From assembly GCF_002165575.1 (NCBI RefSeq), contig NZ_MXQF01000001.1, positions 62,001 through 126,000 of the forward strand: 64,000 nucleotides of DNA, given 5' to 3'. Under the pieces are notes generated by a model. The model saw nothing but the letters and a program-made list of their open reading frames with translations, was not told where the DNA came from and ran no database searches. Made by a program: the position numbers and the translations under genes. Below are positions 1-7,962 of the stretch, in pieces. Positions within the stretch are counted from its first letter, which is position 1. Each line of letters begins with the position of its first letter. Source of the DNA: Pseudoalteromonas sp. A601 (lineage in GTDB: Bacteria > Pseudomonadota > Gammaproteobacteria > Enterobacterales > Alteromonadaceae).

Positions 1-1220
1 ATAGAACCCAGCACCTGCTGATGTAAGGTTTCAGCAAAAAACATTTCTTTTGATAAGAAACCGTTTAACAGTGGCACACCCGCCATCGCTGCAGCAGCAA
101 CCATCGCCAAAGTCGCAGTATATGGCATAAACCGCCACATACCATTGAGTTTACGCATATCACGAGTCCCTGTTTCATGATCGATAATACCCGTTGCCAT
201 AAACAGTGATGCTTTAAACGTGGCGTGATTGATTATATGGAAGATAGCTGCAACTGTAGCAAGCTCTGTATCTAGGCCTAATAATAAAGTGATTAAGCCA
301 AGGTGGCTAATTGTAGAGTACGCTAAGAGGCCCTTTAGATCATGTTTAAATAAAGCAATGTAAGCACCCACTAACAATGTTGCCAAACCGCTCATCGCTA
401 CTAAAATAAACCAGGTGTCGTTCCCCGCAAGCGCTGGATGAAAACGCGCCATTAAGAAAATACCCGCTTTAACCATAGTTGCCGAGTGCAAATAAGCACT
501 TACCGGTGTTGGTGCAGCCATGGCATGAGGTAACCAAAAATGGAATGGGAATTGAGCGGATTTAGTAAACGCACCCAATAATACTAATACTAAAGCAAGT
601 TCATACAAATCATGTGATTGAATTAATACACGACTGGCTAAAATGGTATCAAGGTTATAACTACCAACAATATCACCCAGTAACAATAAACCACCCAGTA
701 GCGCCAAGCCGCCAGCACCGGTAACCGCGAGCGCCATGCGCGCGCCTTTACGCGCTTCTGATTTATGCCACCAATAGCTGATCAATAAGAAAGAGCTTAT
801 ACTGGTTAGCTCCCAAAACAGCCATAATTGAATAACATTATTAGACATAACAATACCGAGCATTGCAGTCATAAACAGCATTAAATAACTATACAGTTTT
901 GGCATAGAGTCGTTACTACTTAAATAATAACGCGTATAGAAAATAACGAGTGAGCCTATGCCTAAAATCATAAAAATGAATAGCAAGCTTAAACCATCTA
1001 AACGAAATGCGATCTCCATCCCCAATGCCGGGATCCAATTAAGGGTATAACGGATTGTTTCTCCACTTAATACGGCTGGGGTATGGTAAATTGCAATCGC
1101 TAACGCACACAAAGGTGCTATTAAGGTCAGGCTCGTGGTTTGATTACGAGATAATTTGCCGGTGCATGAAGAAATAACACTGCCAATTAAGGATAACAAG
1201 GGTATCCAGAGCAAAGTCAT
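1..1220 (-). CDS. mnhA: Na+/H+ antiporter subunit A (MrpA/MnhA), 3' end outside the window
   Basis: Partial gene: 406 codons from an ATG at 1218-1220, running off the left edge with no frame break. The product is a polytopic inner-membrane protein of the Mrp/complex I proton-pump family, where it forms the large ion-translocating subunit of a multi-subunit monovalent cation/proton antiporter. Seen in the translation: many hydrophobic segments, the conserved WELTSISSFLLI helix, LHSATMVKAGIFL, the motif HDLKGLLAYSTISHLGL, and IIDHETGTRDMRKL, which is typical of MrpA rather than NuoL. The MrpB domain and the other mrp genes would lie to the left, beyond the window. Upstream AAGG, about 10 bases from the ATG, is a modest ribosome binding site. 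NuoL/NdhF is the main alternative family; the HETGTRD motif makes MrpA more likely. Confidence 0.88.
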   Translation of the reverse strand, partial: MTLLWIPLLSLIGSVISSCTGKLSRNQTTSLTLIAPLCALAIAIYHTPAVLSGETIRYTLNWIPALGMEIAFRLDGLSLLFIFMILGIGSLVIFYTRYYLSSNDSMPKLYSYLMLFMTAMLGIVMSNNVIQLWLFWELTSISSFLLISYWWHKSEARKGARMALAVTGAGGLALLGGLLLLGDIVGSYNLDTILASRVLIQSHDLYELALVLVLLGAFTKSAQFPFHFWLPHAMAAPTPVSAYLHSATMVKAGIFLMARFHPALAGNDTWFILVAMSGLATLLVGAYIALFKHDLKGLLAYSTISHLGLITLLLGLDTELATVAAIFHIINHATFKASLFMATGIIDHETGTRDMRKLNGMWRFMPYTATLAMVAAAAMAGVPLLNGFLSKEMFFAETLHQQVLGS

Positions 1221-1432
1221 AATGAGGAACCTTTTAAAGTCATAAGAATATCAATACGCTAATAATTAATTTTAGTTGTGTACTGGTCATTGAAATGGTA
1301 TTTAATTCAGCTTAAATGAATATTATATATAGGTATAGTTATACTGACTGAGGGACATTTTGTCTATAGCAAGCCTCCCTACCTGCTCAAATTTTAAACT
1401 AATTTAACGTCAATTTAATAATATAAACAACT

Positions 1433-2644
1433 TTACTCACTGATATGATTATTCGTCATTTTGTCAATAATATTTACCGTTTCCGACAGTTTGCTAAAAT
1501 AATCGACAAAACGTAATGGTTGATTGTCTTTACTCTTTATTTGCTTCGACCAGAGTACTTTGTACTGCGTTGATAAAGCAACCTGCTGATATTGCATAAT
1601 TGACCAATTTTTACTGGGTTTATACGCTTTTATTTTACCTTGGCAACTTTGGCTTAAATGCCAACCTTGCGGAGGTGATATGCCATTAGCTATAAACAGG
1701 TTTGGCGCCACATAGCCTGTTTGCTTGCATAACCATGCTTGTTTCGCTGTTGGCAGAGCATATTCATCTTCAAAACCATCAAAGTGCATTAATTCATGCA
1801 AAAAAAGCCCATAGTGACTTTGCGAACCCAATTGCATAATGCCAGAGCGAACATTGCCTTTACCATTTCGCGGCATCATTACAATGAAATCAAAATCACG
1901 GGGCCACTGCACTTTATTGATAAGCGGTTGCCAATGACAATTAGCCGCCTTAAGAGGGTTAGACTGGCACTCTATTGAATCACCTAAGTACACAGGCGTA
2001 GAAAAACAAAAACTATTGCTAGCTGGTTGTGGTGAAAGCAGATGTTTTTGTTTAAAAGCGTTTAACTTAGTTAACCCTTCAAGATGATTGCTCAACATAA
2101 GTACATTGTAGCTACACCGCTGTTCTGCAACTTGGCTGTGCGTAAATAAAGCAATCCCCGTGCGTTTAGCAAACTCACTAGAAATAGATTCCTTGGGGTA
2201 GCTTAGGTGTAACTTTAAAGTTTCAAGCGCATCAGAGATAGGTATTAAACCTTGCTTTGCAAGCAGTTCTAGCTCTGCCCAGCGCTTTTGCTTTACAAGT
2301 AATTGAGCTAATTGTTCACGTTTATTAGCTGGTTGCTGAGTAACACTTAACTGCCAAAATAACTTAGCTTTATCCGCGTGCGATTGCCTTAATAATACAA
2401 GCGCCCAGTTAAATTGCGCATTAGCAAAACCATTCAGTGCAAGCGCTTTGACAATTGGCTGCGGAAAACTTGAAAGGGAGTTATTAAAAGCACGAGGGAA
2501 TTGATAAAAGCCCGCAATAGCAGATTTGGCATCCGAGAAGCCTAGCCACAGAGCTAACTTAGAGCTGTGGTTCACTGAGCCTGTTAGTACGTAAAGGCTC
2601 AGTAATAAACCACAAAGAAGCCGAGTGTTAACTCTGGTTATCAC
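1433..2644 (-). CDS. Putative exported zinc metallopeptidase with HELMH...GFEDEY motif
   Basis: 403 residues starting at a GTG at 2642-2644 that overlaps the end of nlpI by 17 bases, so it is probably translated from the nlpI transcript. The N-terminus has a hydrophobic stretch (about residues 8-24, CGLLLSLYVLTGSV) that looks like a signal peptide or membrane anchor. Residues about 60-150 are helical and repeat-like, perhaps degenerate TPR. A zinc-protease motif HELMH lies at 283-287 and is followed by GFEDEY (290-295), giving an HExxHxxGFxDEY arrangement reminiscent of IgA-peptidase (M64-like) and other gluzincin or metzincin enzymes. Several Cys residues in the C-terminal half suggest a periplasmic location with disulfides. 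I do not recognise the exact family; a periplasmic protease role is inferred from the motif and signal. Confidence 0.7.
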   Translation of the reverse strand: MITRVNTRLLCGLLLSLYVLTGSVNHSSKLALWLGFSDAKSAIAGFYQFPRAFNNSLSSFPQPIVKALALNGFANAQFNWALVLLRQSHADKAKLFWQLSVTQQPANKREQLAQLLVKQKRWAELELLAKQGLIPISDALETLKLHLSYPKESISSEFAKRTGIALFTHSQVAEQRCSYNVLMLSNHLEGLTKLNAFKQKHLLSPQPASNSFCFSTPVYLGDSIECQSNPLKAANCHWQPLINKVQWPRDFDFIVMMPRNGKGNVRSGIMQLGSQSHYGLFLHELMHFDGFEDEYALPTAKQAWLCKQTGYVAPNLFIANGISPPQGWHLSQSCQGKIKAYKPSKNWSIMQYQQVALSTQYKVLWSKQIKSKDNQPLRFVDYFSKLSETVNIIDKMTNNHISE

Positions 2645-3506
2645 CAGCCATTAACTCAAGCTCAAGGCGAGCATATTTATACTCTACAAATTCATGCACA
2701 TTAGTCGCTAAAGCGAGGCGAAAAAAATCTGCGGCTTCATAATCCAAGCCTCGCGCTTGATACATCTTCGCCAAATAAAAATAGGCTTCACAGAGTCGTT
2801 GAGCATACTCTTCGTTTGAGCTAACTCCCTCACCGATACTCGCCAAGAAGCTTTGTTCGCTCATATCACCTAAATATAAAGATATAAGGCCGTACGCCCA
2901 TTGTGTTTCATCAAGCCCTTGGGCTTTAGCTTTTAAATCAATTAATGCCTGCTCTGAATTATCGTGAGATTGCGCTAAATAAAGCCATAATACGCGATAT
3001 GGATCGCTTGGAGCGCGCTGTAAAAACTCAGCTAAATCAGCAGTAGCTAAAGTAGGTCTATCGCCGTAGTACAAAGCAATGCCACGGTTTAAATACGCAT
3101 ATTCATGCTGTTCATTAAGTTCAAGCGCTGAGTCAAAAAATTCATACGCTTTTTCATACTGCTGCATCAAGGTGTGGTGAATACCTAAAAAGTTATATAC
3201 TTCAGCTAAATCAGGTTTCATTTGCACGGCGCGGTTAAAATCAATACGCGCTAAGGTAGCCATACCGAGGCTGTCAAATAACACGCCGCGGTCATAATAA
3301 AGCTTCGCTTGTTGCTCTGTAGATAAATCTGTGCGGTTTAATAATTCAGAATAACGCGCAATGGCAATTTCACTTCTAAAATCAGAAGCTAAAGGCGCAG
3401 TGAAAGGCACATTGATAATAGGAGTCGGCTCCGCTTGCGTGGTAGATTGGCACGCACTTAAAGACAATAAAGCCACTGTTGCAAACGCTACATGTTTAAA
3501 AATCAT
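2628..3506 (-). CDS. nlpI: Lipoprotein NlpI
   Basis: TPR lipoprotein of the outer membrane that in E. coli acts as an adaptor for the protease Prc and for peptidoglycan endopeptidases such as MepS. The start is set at ATG 3504-3506 (292 codons) because AAGGA lies six bases upstream and the sequence then begins MIFKHVAFATVALLSLSACQ, a proper lipoprotein signal with lipobox LSAC. A longer frame reaching 3545 lacks this logic. TPR units are visible (DRGVLFDSLGMATLARIDF, YNFLGIHHTLMQQYEKAYEF, YLNRGIALYY). It follows pnp directly, as in E. coli (pnp-nlpI-deaD), although here deaD is elsewhere. It is separated from pnp by an intrinsic terminator at 3573-3607. Confidence 0.93.
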   Translation of the reverse strand: MIFKHVAFATVALLSLSACQSTTQAEPTPIINVPFTAPLASDFRSEIAIARYSELLNRTDLSTEQQAKLYYDRGVLFDSLGMATLARIDFNRAVQMKPDLAEVYNFLGIHHTLMQQYEKAYEFFDSALELNEQHEYAYLNRGIALYYGDRPTLATADLAEFLQRAPSDPYRVLWLYLAQSHDNSEQALIDLKAKAQGLDETQWAYGLISLYLGDMSEQSFLASIGEGVSSNEEYAQRLCEAYFYLAKMYQARGLDYEAADFFRLALATNVHEFVEYKYARLELELMAGDNQS

Positions 3507-3572
3507 TAAAATCCTTAATACCTCAAAAGTAAGCAATATAGACAAGTTGTATATAAAGAGGTTTCATTAAAG

Positions 3573-3607
3573 CATAAAAAAAGGGGCTAAACAGCCCCTT
3601 TTTATGC
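3573..3607 (-). terminator. Intrinsic terminator after pnp
   Basis: A GGGGCT/AGCCCC stem flanked by A and T runs (AAAAAAGGGGCTAA..AGCCCCTTTTT), so it can work on either strand. It lies 34 bases beyond the pnp stop and before nlpI, so nlpI expression needs read-through or its own promoter. Confidence 0.85.
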
Positions 3608-3640
3608 AATCCAGTAATTAACTGGACTAAATATCAACAA

Positions 3641-5767
3641 TTAAGCGTCAGCTGATGTATCAGCTGCAGGTGCTGCTGATTCCATTGCTTCTTTAATGCT
3701 TAAACGTACGCGACCTTGACGGTCTACTTCTAGTACTTTGACTTTCACTTCTTGGCCTTCGCTAAGGTGATCTGCAACGTTATTTACGCGCTCAGTGCTG
3801 ATTTGAGAAATATGCACTAGACCATCTTTACCAGGTAAAATGTTCACGAACGCACCAAAATCTACGATACGTACAACTTTACCTTGGTAGATAGTACCCA
3901 CTTCTAGTTCAGCTGTTAATTGCTCAATACGCGTGATTGCATCTTGTGCGCTCATGCCGTCTGTTGCAGCAATTTTAATTGTACCGTCATCTTCGATTTC
4001 AATCGTTGTACCCGTCTCTTCAGTAAGTTGACGAATTGTAGCGCCACCTTTACCGATAACTTCAGCAATTTTCTTCGCAGGGATCTTCATCGTGTAGATA
4101 CGCGGAGCAAATTGAGAAAGCTCTTCAGACGGTGCTGCAATTGCCTCGTCCATCACACCTAGGATGTGTAAACGTGCCGCTTTTGCTTGCTTAAGCGCAA
4201 TTTGCATGATTTCTTGCGTGATACCTTCGATCTTGATATCCATTTGCAATGCAGTGATACCGTTTGATGTACCCGCAACTTTAAAGTCCATGTCACCTAA
4301 GTGATCTTCATCACCTAAGATGTCAGAAAGAACAACGAATTTCTCGTCTTCTTTAACTAGGCCCATTGCGATACCTGCAACAGATGCTTTAATTGGTACA
4401 CCTGCATTCATAAGAGCAAGTGATGTACCACATACAGATGCCATTGAAGATGAACCATTTGATTCAGTGATTTCTGATACAACACGGATTGAGTATGGGA
4501 ACTCAGTCAGTGTTGGCATTACAGCTGAAATACCACGCTTAGCTAGGTTACCATGGCCGATTTCACGACGCTTAGGAGAACCTACAAAACCAGTTTCACC
4601 TACGCAGAACGGAGGGAAGTTGTAGTTAAGCATAAAGTGGTTTTTATGTGTGCCAGTTAAATCGTCGATTAACTGTGAATCACGTTCTGTACCAAGTGTA
4701 GCAGTAACAAGTGCTTGAGTTTCACCACGAGTAAAGATTGCAGAACCGTGAGTACGCGGTAATACGCCAGTCATTACGTCAAGAGCACGGATCATATCTG
4801 GTTCACGACCATCGATACGTTTTTCGCCAGCAGTGATGCGGCCACGTACGATTTTCTTCTCTAGTGAACCGAATACTTTACCCACTTCTTGCTTATCCAG
4901 TGTTTCGTCTTCAGCAAGCTCGCTCGTAAGTGCTTCAACAACAGCGTCTTTTGCTGCAGTTAATGCTTCTTTACGCGCTACTTTATCAGTGATGCGGTAA
5001 GCTTCGCCTACTTTATCAGCCGCTAAAGATGCTACTTTCTCTTCAAGAGATACGTTTTTCTCAGGTGCAGACCAATCCCATGTAGGCTTGCCCGCTTCTG
5101 CTTTGAATTCGTTGATAGCGTTGATGATAGCTTGAGATTGCTCATGACCATACACAACCGCACCCAGCATTACGTCTTCAGCAAGAACGTCTGCTTCTGA
5201 TTCAACCATAAGTACCGCGTTATCAGTACCTGCAACAACTAAATCAAGTTGGCTTTCTTCAAGTTCTTTTAGTGTTGGGTTAAGTACGTATTCGTTATTG
5301 ATATAACCAACACGCGCTGCACCAATTGGGCCACTAAATGGAATACCAGAGATAGCAAGTGCTGCTGAAGTACCAATCATCGCAACCATGTCTGGTTGGA
5401 TTTCAGGGTTAACAGAAACAACCGTTGCAATAACTTGTACTTCGTTTACGAAACCATTTGGGAAAAGTGGACGAATTGGACGGTCAATTAGACGTGCAAT
5501 AAGTGTTTCGCCATCGTTAGGACGACCTTCACGCTTTAAGAAACCACCTGGGATACGACCCGCAGCGTACATACGCTCTTGGTAGTTAACTGTTAGTGGG
5601 AAGAAATCTTGACCTGGTTGTGCTTCACGCTTACCAACAACAGTCACTAATACTGACGTGTCGCCGATGCTTGCTAATACTGCGCCGTCTGCTTGACGTG
5701 CGATTGCACCTGTTTCTAGGGTAACGGTGTGTTGACCTAGTTGAAATTCTTTAATAATTGCTTGCAC
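3641..5767 (-). CDS. pnp: Polyribonucleotide nucleotidyltransferase (PNPase)
   Basis: Phosphorolytic 3'-5' exoribonuclease, trimeric, cytoplasmic, and a core of the RNA degradosome. 708 residues, the usual length. Two RNase PH domains are visible: N-terminal with [21 protein letters not shown], and the second with [16 protein letters not shown] and the catalytic-region [19 protein letters not shown]. An all-helical linker joins them. They are followed by a KH domain ([20 protein letters not shown], about residues 565-585) and an S1 domain ([27 protein letters not shown], about 630-655). The start codon is GTG (5765-5767), with AAGGA eight bases upstream. It is transcribed with rpsO from upstream. 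An imperfect leader hairpin at 5810-5864 could be the site of RNase III-dependent autoregulation known for E. coli pnp. Confidence 0.98.
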   Translation of the reverse strand: MQAIIKEFQLGQHTVTLETGAIARQADGAVLASIGDTSVLVTVVGKREAQPGQDFFPLTVNYQERMYAAGRIPGGFLKREGRPNDGETLIARLIDRPIRPLFPNGFVNEVQVIATVVSVNPEIQPDMVAMIGTSAALAISGIPFSGPIGAARVGYINNEYVLNPTLKELEESQLDLVVAGTDNAVLMVESEADVLAEDVMLGAVVYGHEQSQAIINAINEFKAEAGKPTWDWSAPEKNVSLEEKVASLAADKVGEAYRITDKVARKEALTAAKDAVVEALTSELAEDETLDKQEVGKVFGSLEKKIVRGRITAGEKRIDGREPDMIRALDVMTGVLPRTHGSAIFTRGETQALVTATLGTERDSQLIDDLTGTHKNHFMLNYNFPPFCVGETGFVGSPKRREIGHGNLAKRGISAVMPTLTEFPYSIRVVSEITESNGSSSMASVCGTSLALMNAGVPIKASVAGIAMGLVKEDEKFVVLSDILGDEDHLGDMDFKVAGTSNGITALQMDIKIEGITQEIMQIALKQAKAARLHILGVMDEAIAAPSEELSQFAPRIYTMKIPAKKIAEVIGKGGATIRQLTEETGTTIEIEDDGTIKIAATDGMSAQDAITRIEQLTAELEVGTIYQGKVVRIVDFGAFVNILPGKDGLVHISQISTERVNNVADHLSEGQEVKVKVLEVDRQGRVRLSIKEAMESAAPAADTSADA

Positions 5768-5809
5768 TTAAAATATCCTTCAAATCTAAATAAGTGTTCC
5801 ATCAAAGTA

Positions 5810-5864
5810 CCAATTACAGTACATAATTGTATTCAGTTGGAAATCAATTAAGTACTACAATTGG
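5810..5864 (-). promoter_or_regulatory. Imperfect stem-loop in the pnp leader
   Basis: In the RNA sense (minus strand) CCAATTGTAGTAC (5864-5852) can pair with GTACTGTAATTGG (5822-5810): 11 of 13 positions pair, with a two-base internal mismatch and a 29-base loop. It sits about 45 bases before the pnp start codon. In E. coli a comparable leader hairpin is cleaved by RNase III and then used by PNPase to repress its own translation. The same role here is an inference from position and shape. Confidence 0.5.
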
Positions 5865-5880
5865 CAATGATGTTTTGTAA

Positions 5881-5902
5881 GACATTAAACCTTTTTAATG
5901 TC
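5881..5902 (-). other. Small inverted repeat in the rpsO-pnp spacer
   Basis: GACATTAA and TTAATGTC separated by six bases form an eight-base stem. It lies in the 350-base gap between rpsO and pnp, about 115 bases before pnp. It may be part of the processed pnp leader. Apart from this, the longer hairpin at 5810-5864 and the rpsO terminator, I see nothing else in this gap. Confidence 0.4.
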
Positions 5903-6073
5903 GGGCATAGTATATACCAAAGCCACATAAAAATGCGAGTCTAGCGACTAGATAATACAGACTCTTGATGTCACTTTGCTTACACGCATAGTCTATAAGT
6001 AATGATGGGGATTTAAGCTTGTTTTTCAAGCATTTTAGAATGAAAGCAGCAAATTCTTTGACAAATTTCAGGC

Positions 6074-6106
6074 ACAAAAAAAGGAGCTAATAAGCTCCTT
6101 TTTATG
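6074..6106 (-). terminator. Intrinsic terminator after rpsO
   Basis: AAAGGAGCT and AGCTCCTTT around a short loop, with A and T runs on both sides. It begins 12 bases after the rpsO stop codon. E. coli has a similar partial terminator between rpsO and pnp. Confidence 0.85.
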
Positions 6107-6117
6107 AAATCTAGTTC

Positions 6118-6387
6118 TTAGCGACGTAGGCCAAGCTCTTGGATTAACGCAGTATAACGTGCAATGTCTTTACCTTTAAGGTAATCAAGCAGTTTACGGC
6201 GAGTGCTTACTTTACGAAGCAGACCACGACGTGAGTGGAAGTCATGCTTGTGATCAGCGAAGTGACCTTGAAGCTTGTTGATATCAAAAGTTAAAAGTGC
6301 AACTTGTACTTCAGGTGAACCAGTGTCGCCTTCTGCACGTGCGAATTTTGCGATGATATCGATTTTTTCTTGATTGCTTAGTGACAT
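6118..6387 (-). CDS. rpsO: 30S ribosomal protein S15
   Basis: 89 residues, exactly the length of the E. coli protein. It binds 16S rRNA in the central domain and starts assembly of the platform. Diagnostic stretches are [31 protein letters not shown] and [16 protein letters not shown] at 6385-6387 is preceded by GGAG. It lies between truB and pnp as in E. coli. Autoregulation through a leader pseudoknot is known in E. coli; I did not resolve such a fold here. Confidence 0.98.
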   Translation of the reverse strand: MSLSNQEKIDIIAKFARAEGDTGSPEVQVALLTFDINKLQGHFADHKHDFHSRRGLLRKVSTRRKLLDYLKGKDIARYTALIQELGLRR

Positions 6388-6494
6388 AGTAACTCCAAAA
6401 ATAAATGTAAAAGGTGTCTTAGCCGATCACTAATTCAGCCAAAACGATTAAGCGGGCGTATTCTACCAGTTTTAGTAATAACTACAAGATAAAG

Positions 6495-7445
6495 TTAGTC
6501 TGTGTTCTGTTGCTGATTCGATAAACCGCGTTTAGACTTTAAATGACCATCAGGGTTACGTTCACCCGTGCCGATAAACACGCCATCAGCTAGTACTTTA
6601 ATAGGCCCTTCAGGCAAGACTTTGCCCAGTACAACAGCTTGACCATGACTAAACGACATGCCCTGCTCTTTAGTTATCTCAACAACCGGTAAATCAACCA
6701 GTGCTGTATCCATAGGCAATAGCAGCTCGTCAAGGTAATTCGAAGGCGCAAGATCTTCAGCCTTAGCTTTTGCTAACAATGCTTCAAGCTGCTCAAGCGA
6801 AACCATTTTATCTGCAGGGTAATGACCAACAGCAGAGCGATGCAACATAATGACATGCGCACCGCAGCCTAGGTTTTCACCTAAATCATCCACAATAGTG
6901 CGGATGTAGGTGCCCTTAGATACATGAGCGGTCATTTGTACTTCGTTGTTCGCTTCATCAAACTCATCAAGCGTTAAACTGAATACATTGATTTTTCGAC
7001 ATTTGCGTGGGACTTCAATACCTTCACGCGCATATTTATACAAAGGTTTACCTTCATATTTAAGCGCTGAATACATTGACGGGTATTGATCAGACTCACC
7101 TAAGAATTTGGCAATTTCTTGCTCTAGCAATTCTTTTGTCACGTTTACATCACGTGTTTCAACCACTTCACCATCAGAATCTGACGTAGTAGTGCGCTCA
7201 CCTAGTTTTGCTCGTACCACATAGGTTTTATCTGTATCGAGTAAAAACTGGGTAAACTTGGTCGCTTCACCAAAGCAAATCGGCAACATACCTGTGGCTA
7301 AAGGGTCAAGTGCCCCGGTATGCCCAGCTTTTTGTGCAAAATAAATACCTTTTGCCTGCTGTAAGGCTCTGTTCGATGAAATACCTTGTGGTTTGTTTAA
7401 CAACAAAATGCCATCAATCGGACGGCCCTTACTGCGTCTTGCCAT
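6495..7445 (-). CDS. truB: tRNA pseudouridine(55) synthase TruB
   Basis: Makes pseudouridine-55 in the T-loop of tRNAs. 316 residues, normal length. The catalytic motif GHTGALDPLATGMLPICFGEAT contains the nucleophilic Asp (about residue 47). The N-terminal NKPQGISSN and the RNA-binding region VSKGTYIRTIVDDLG are also present. The C-terminal PUA-like part (about 245-305) is shorter and ends with a polar tail. ATG overlaps the rbfA stop codon by one base (TAATG), showing translational coupling within the operon. Confidence 0.97.
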   Translation of the reverse strand: MARRSKGRPIDGILLLNKPQGISSNRALQQAKGIYFAQKAGHTGALDPLATGMLPICFGEATKFTQFLLDTDKTYVVRAKLGERTTTSDSDGEVVETRDVNVTKELLEQEIAKFLGESDQYPSMYSALKYEGKPLYKYAREGIEVPRKCRKINVFSLTLDEFDEANNEVQMTAHVSKGTYIRTIVDDLGENLGCGAHVIMLHRSAVGHYPADKMVSLEQLEALLAKAKAEDLAPSNYLDELLLPMDTALVDLPVVEITKEQGMSFSHGQAVVLGKVLPEGPIKVLADGVFIGTGERNPDGHLKSKRGLSNQQQNTD

Positions 7446-7852
7446 TAGTCTTTAGTGCCTTCTTCGCTGTCGTTTTCGTCATCTACGTGTTTAGCGTTAT
7501 CTTCACGGATAACTGAGTCAACTAAGTTAGAGATACGCATCCCTTCCATTAGTGAGTTATCAACCACGAATTTAAGCTCAGGCATAATACGAGCACGAAT
7601 ACGCTTGCCCAATAACGAGCGAATATACCCTGTTGCTTCGTTTAGTACTTTTGCACTTTGCTTAGCGGCGTTTTCATCTTCAGTATTAAATACCGTAATA
7701 AACACTTTGGCGTAAGACAAGTCACGTGATACTTCAACGGCTGATACAGTCACCATGCCTAAACGTGGATCTTTAATTTCGCGTTGCAATATAACAGCAA
7801 TTTCTTTTTGAATTTGCTGAGCAACACGATCAGTGCGAGAAAATTCTCTCAT
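7445..7852 (-). CDS. rbfA: 30S ribosome-binding factor RbfA
   Basis: 135 residues, a KH-like fold protein needed for late 30S maturation and cold adaptation. Recognised by [19 protein letters not shown] at the N-terminus, [20 protein letters not shown], and [17 protein letters not shown]. The acidic C-terminal tail ([11 protein letters not shown]) is common in the family. It lies between infB and truB. A GC-rich hairpin at 7919-7941 separates it from infB, so its level may be set independently of infB. Confidence 0.96.
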   Translation of the reverse strand: MREFSRTDRVAQQIQKEIAVILQREIKDPRLGMVTVSAVEVSRDLSYAKVFITVFNTEDENAAKQSAKVLNEATGYIRSLLGKRIRARIMPELKFVVDNSLMEGMRISNLVDSVIREDNAKHVDDENDSEEGTKD

Positions 7853-7918
7853 TGCTTTTTACTCTAATTTTATAACTTATTGAGAAATATAAATAAGTTA
7901 ATTTAATAATGGATACAC

Positions 7919-7941
7919 AAATGGGGGCTGAGCCCCCATTT
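7919..7941 (-). terminator. GC-rich hairpin between infB and rbfA (possible attenuator)
   Basis: A nine-base perfect stem, AAATGGGGG and CCCCCATTT, around CTGAG. On the transcribed strand it is followed only by TTTGTGT, so it looks like a weak terminator or a processing/stability element inside the operon rather than a strong stop. Confidence 0.55.
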
Positions 7942-7962
7942 ATCATCTTAATATGCTAACAA

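Noticed and set aside
1-1220. NuoL or another complex I subunit
   Set aside because: The HETGTRD motif and the start of the gene fit MrpA; no other nuo gene is adjacent, although the left side is outside the window.
2644-3545. Longer nlpI start at 3545
   Set aside because: It adds 13 residues ahead of a normal lipoprotein signal; the ATG at 3506 has a proper Shine-Dalgarno site.
5895-6077. 60-codon minus-strand ORF in the rpsO-pnp spacer
   Set aside because: It spans the pnp leader next to the rpsO terminator, has no ribosome binding site and no protein-like conservation pattern.
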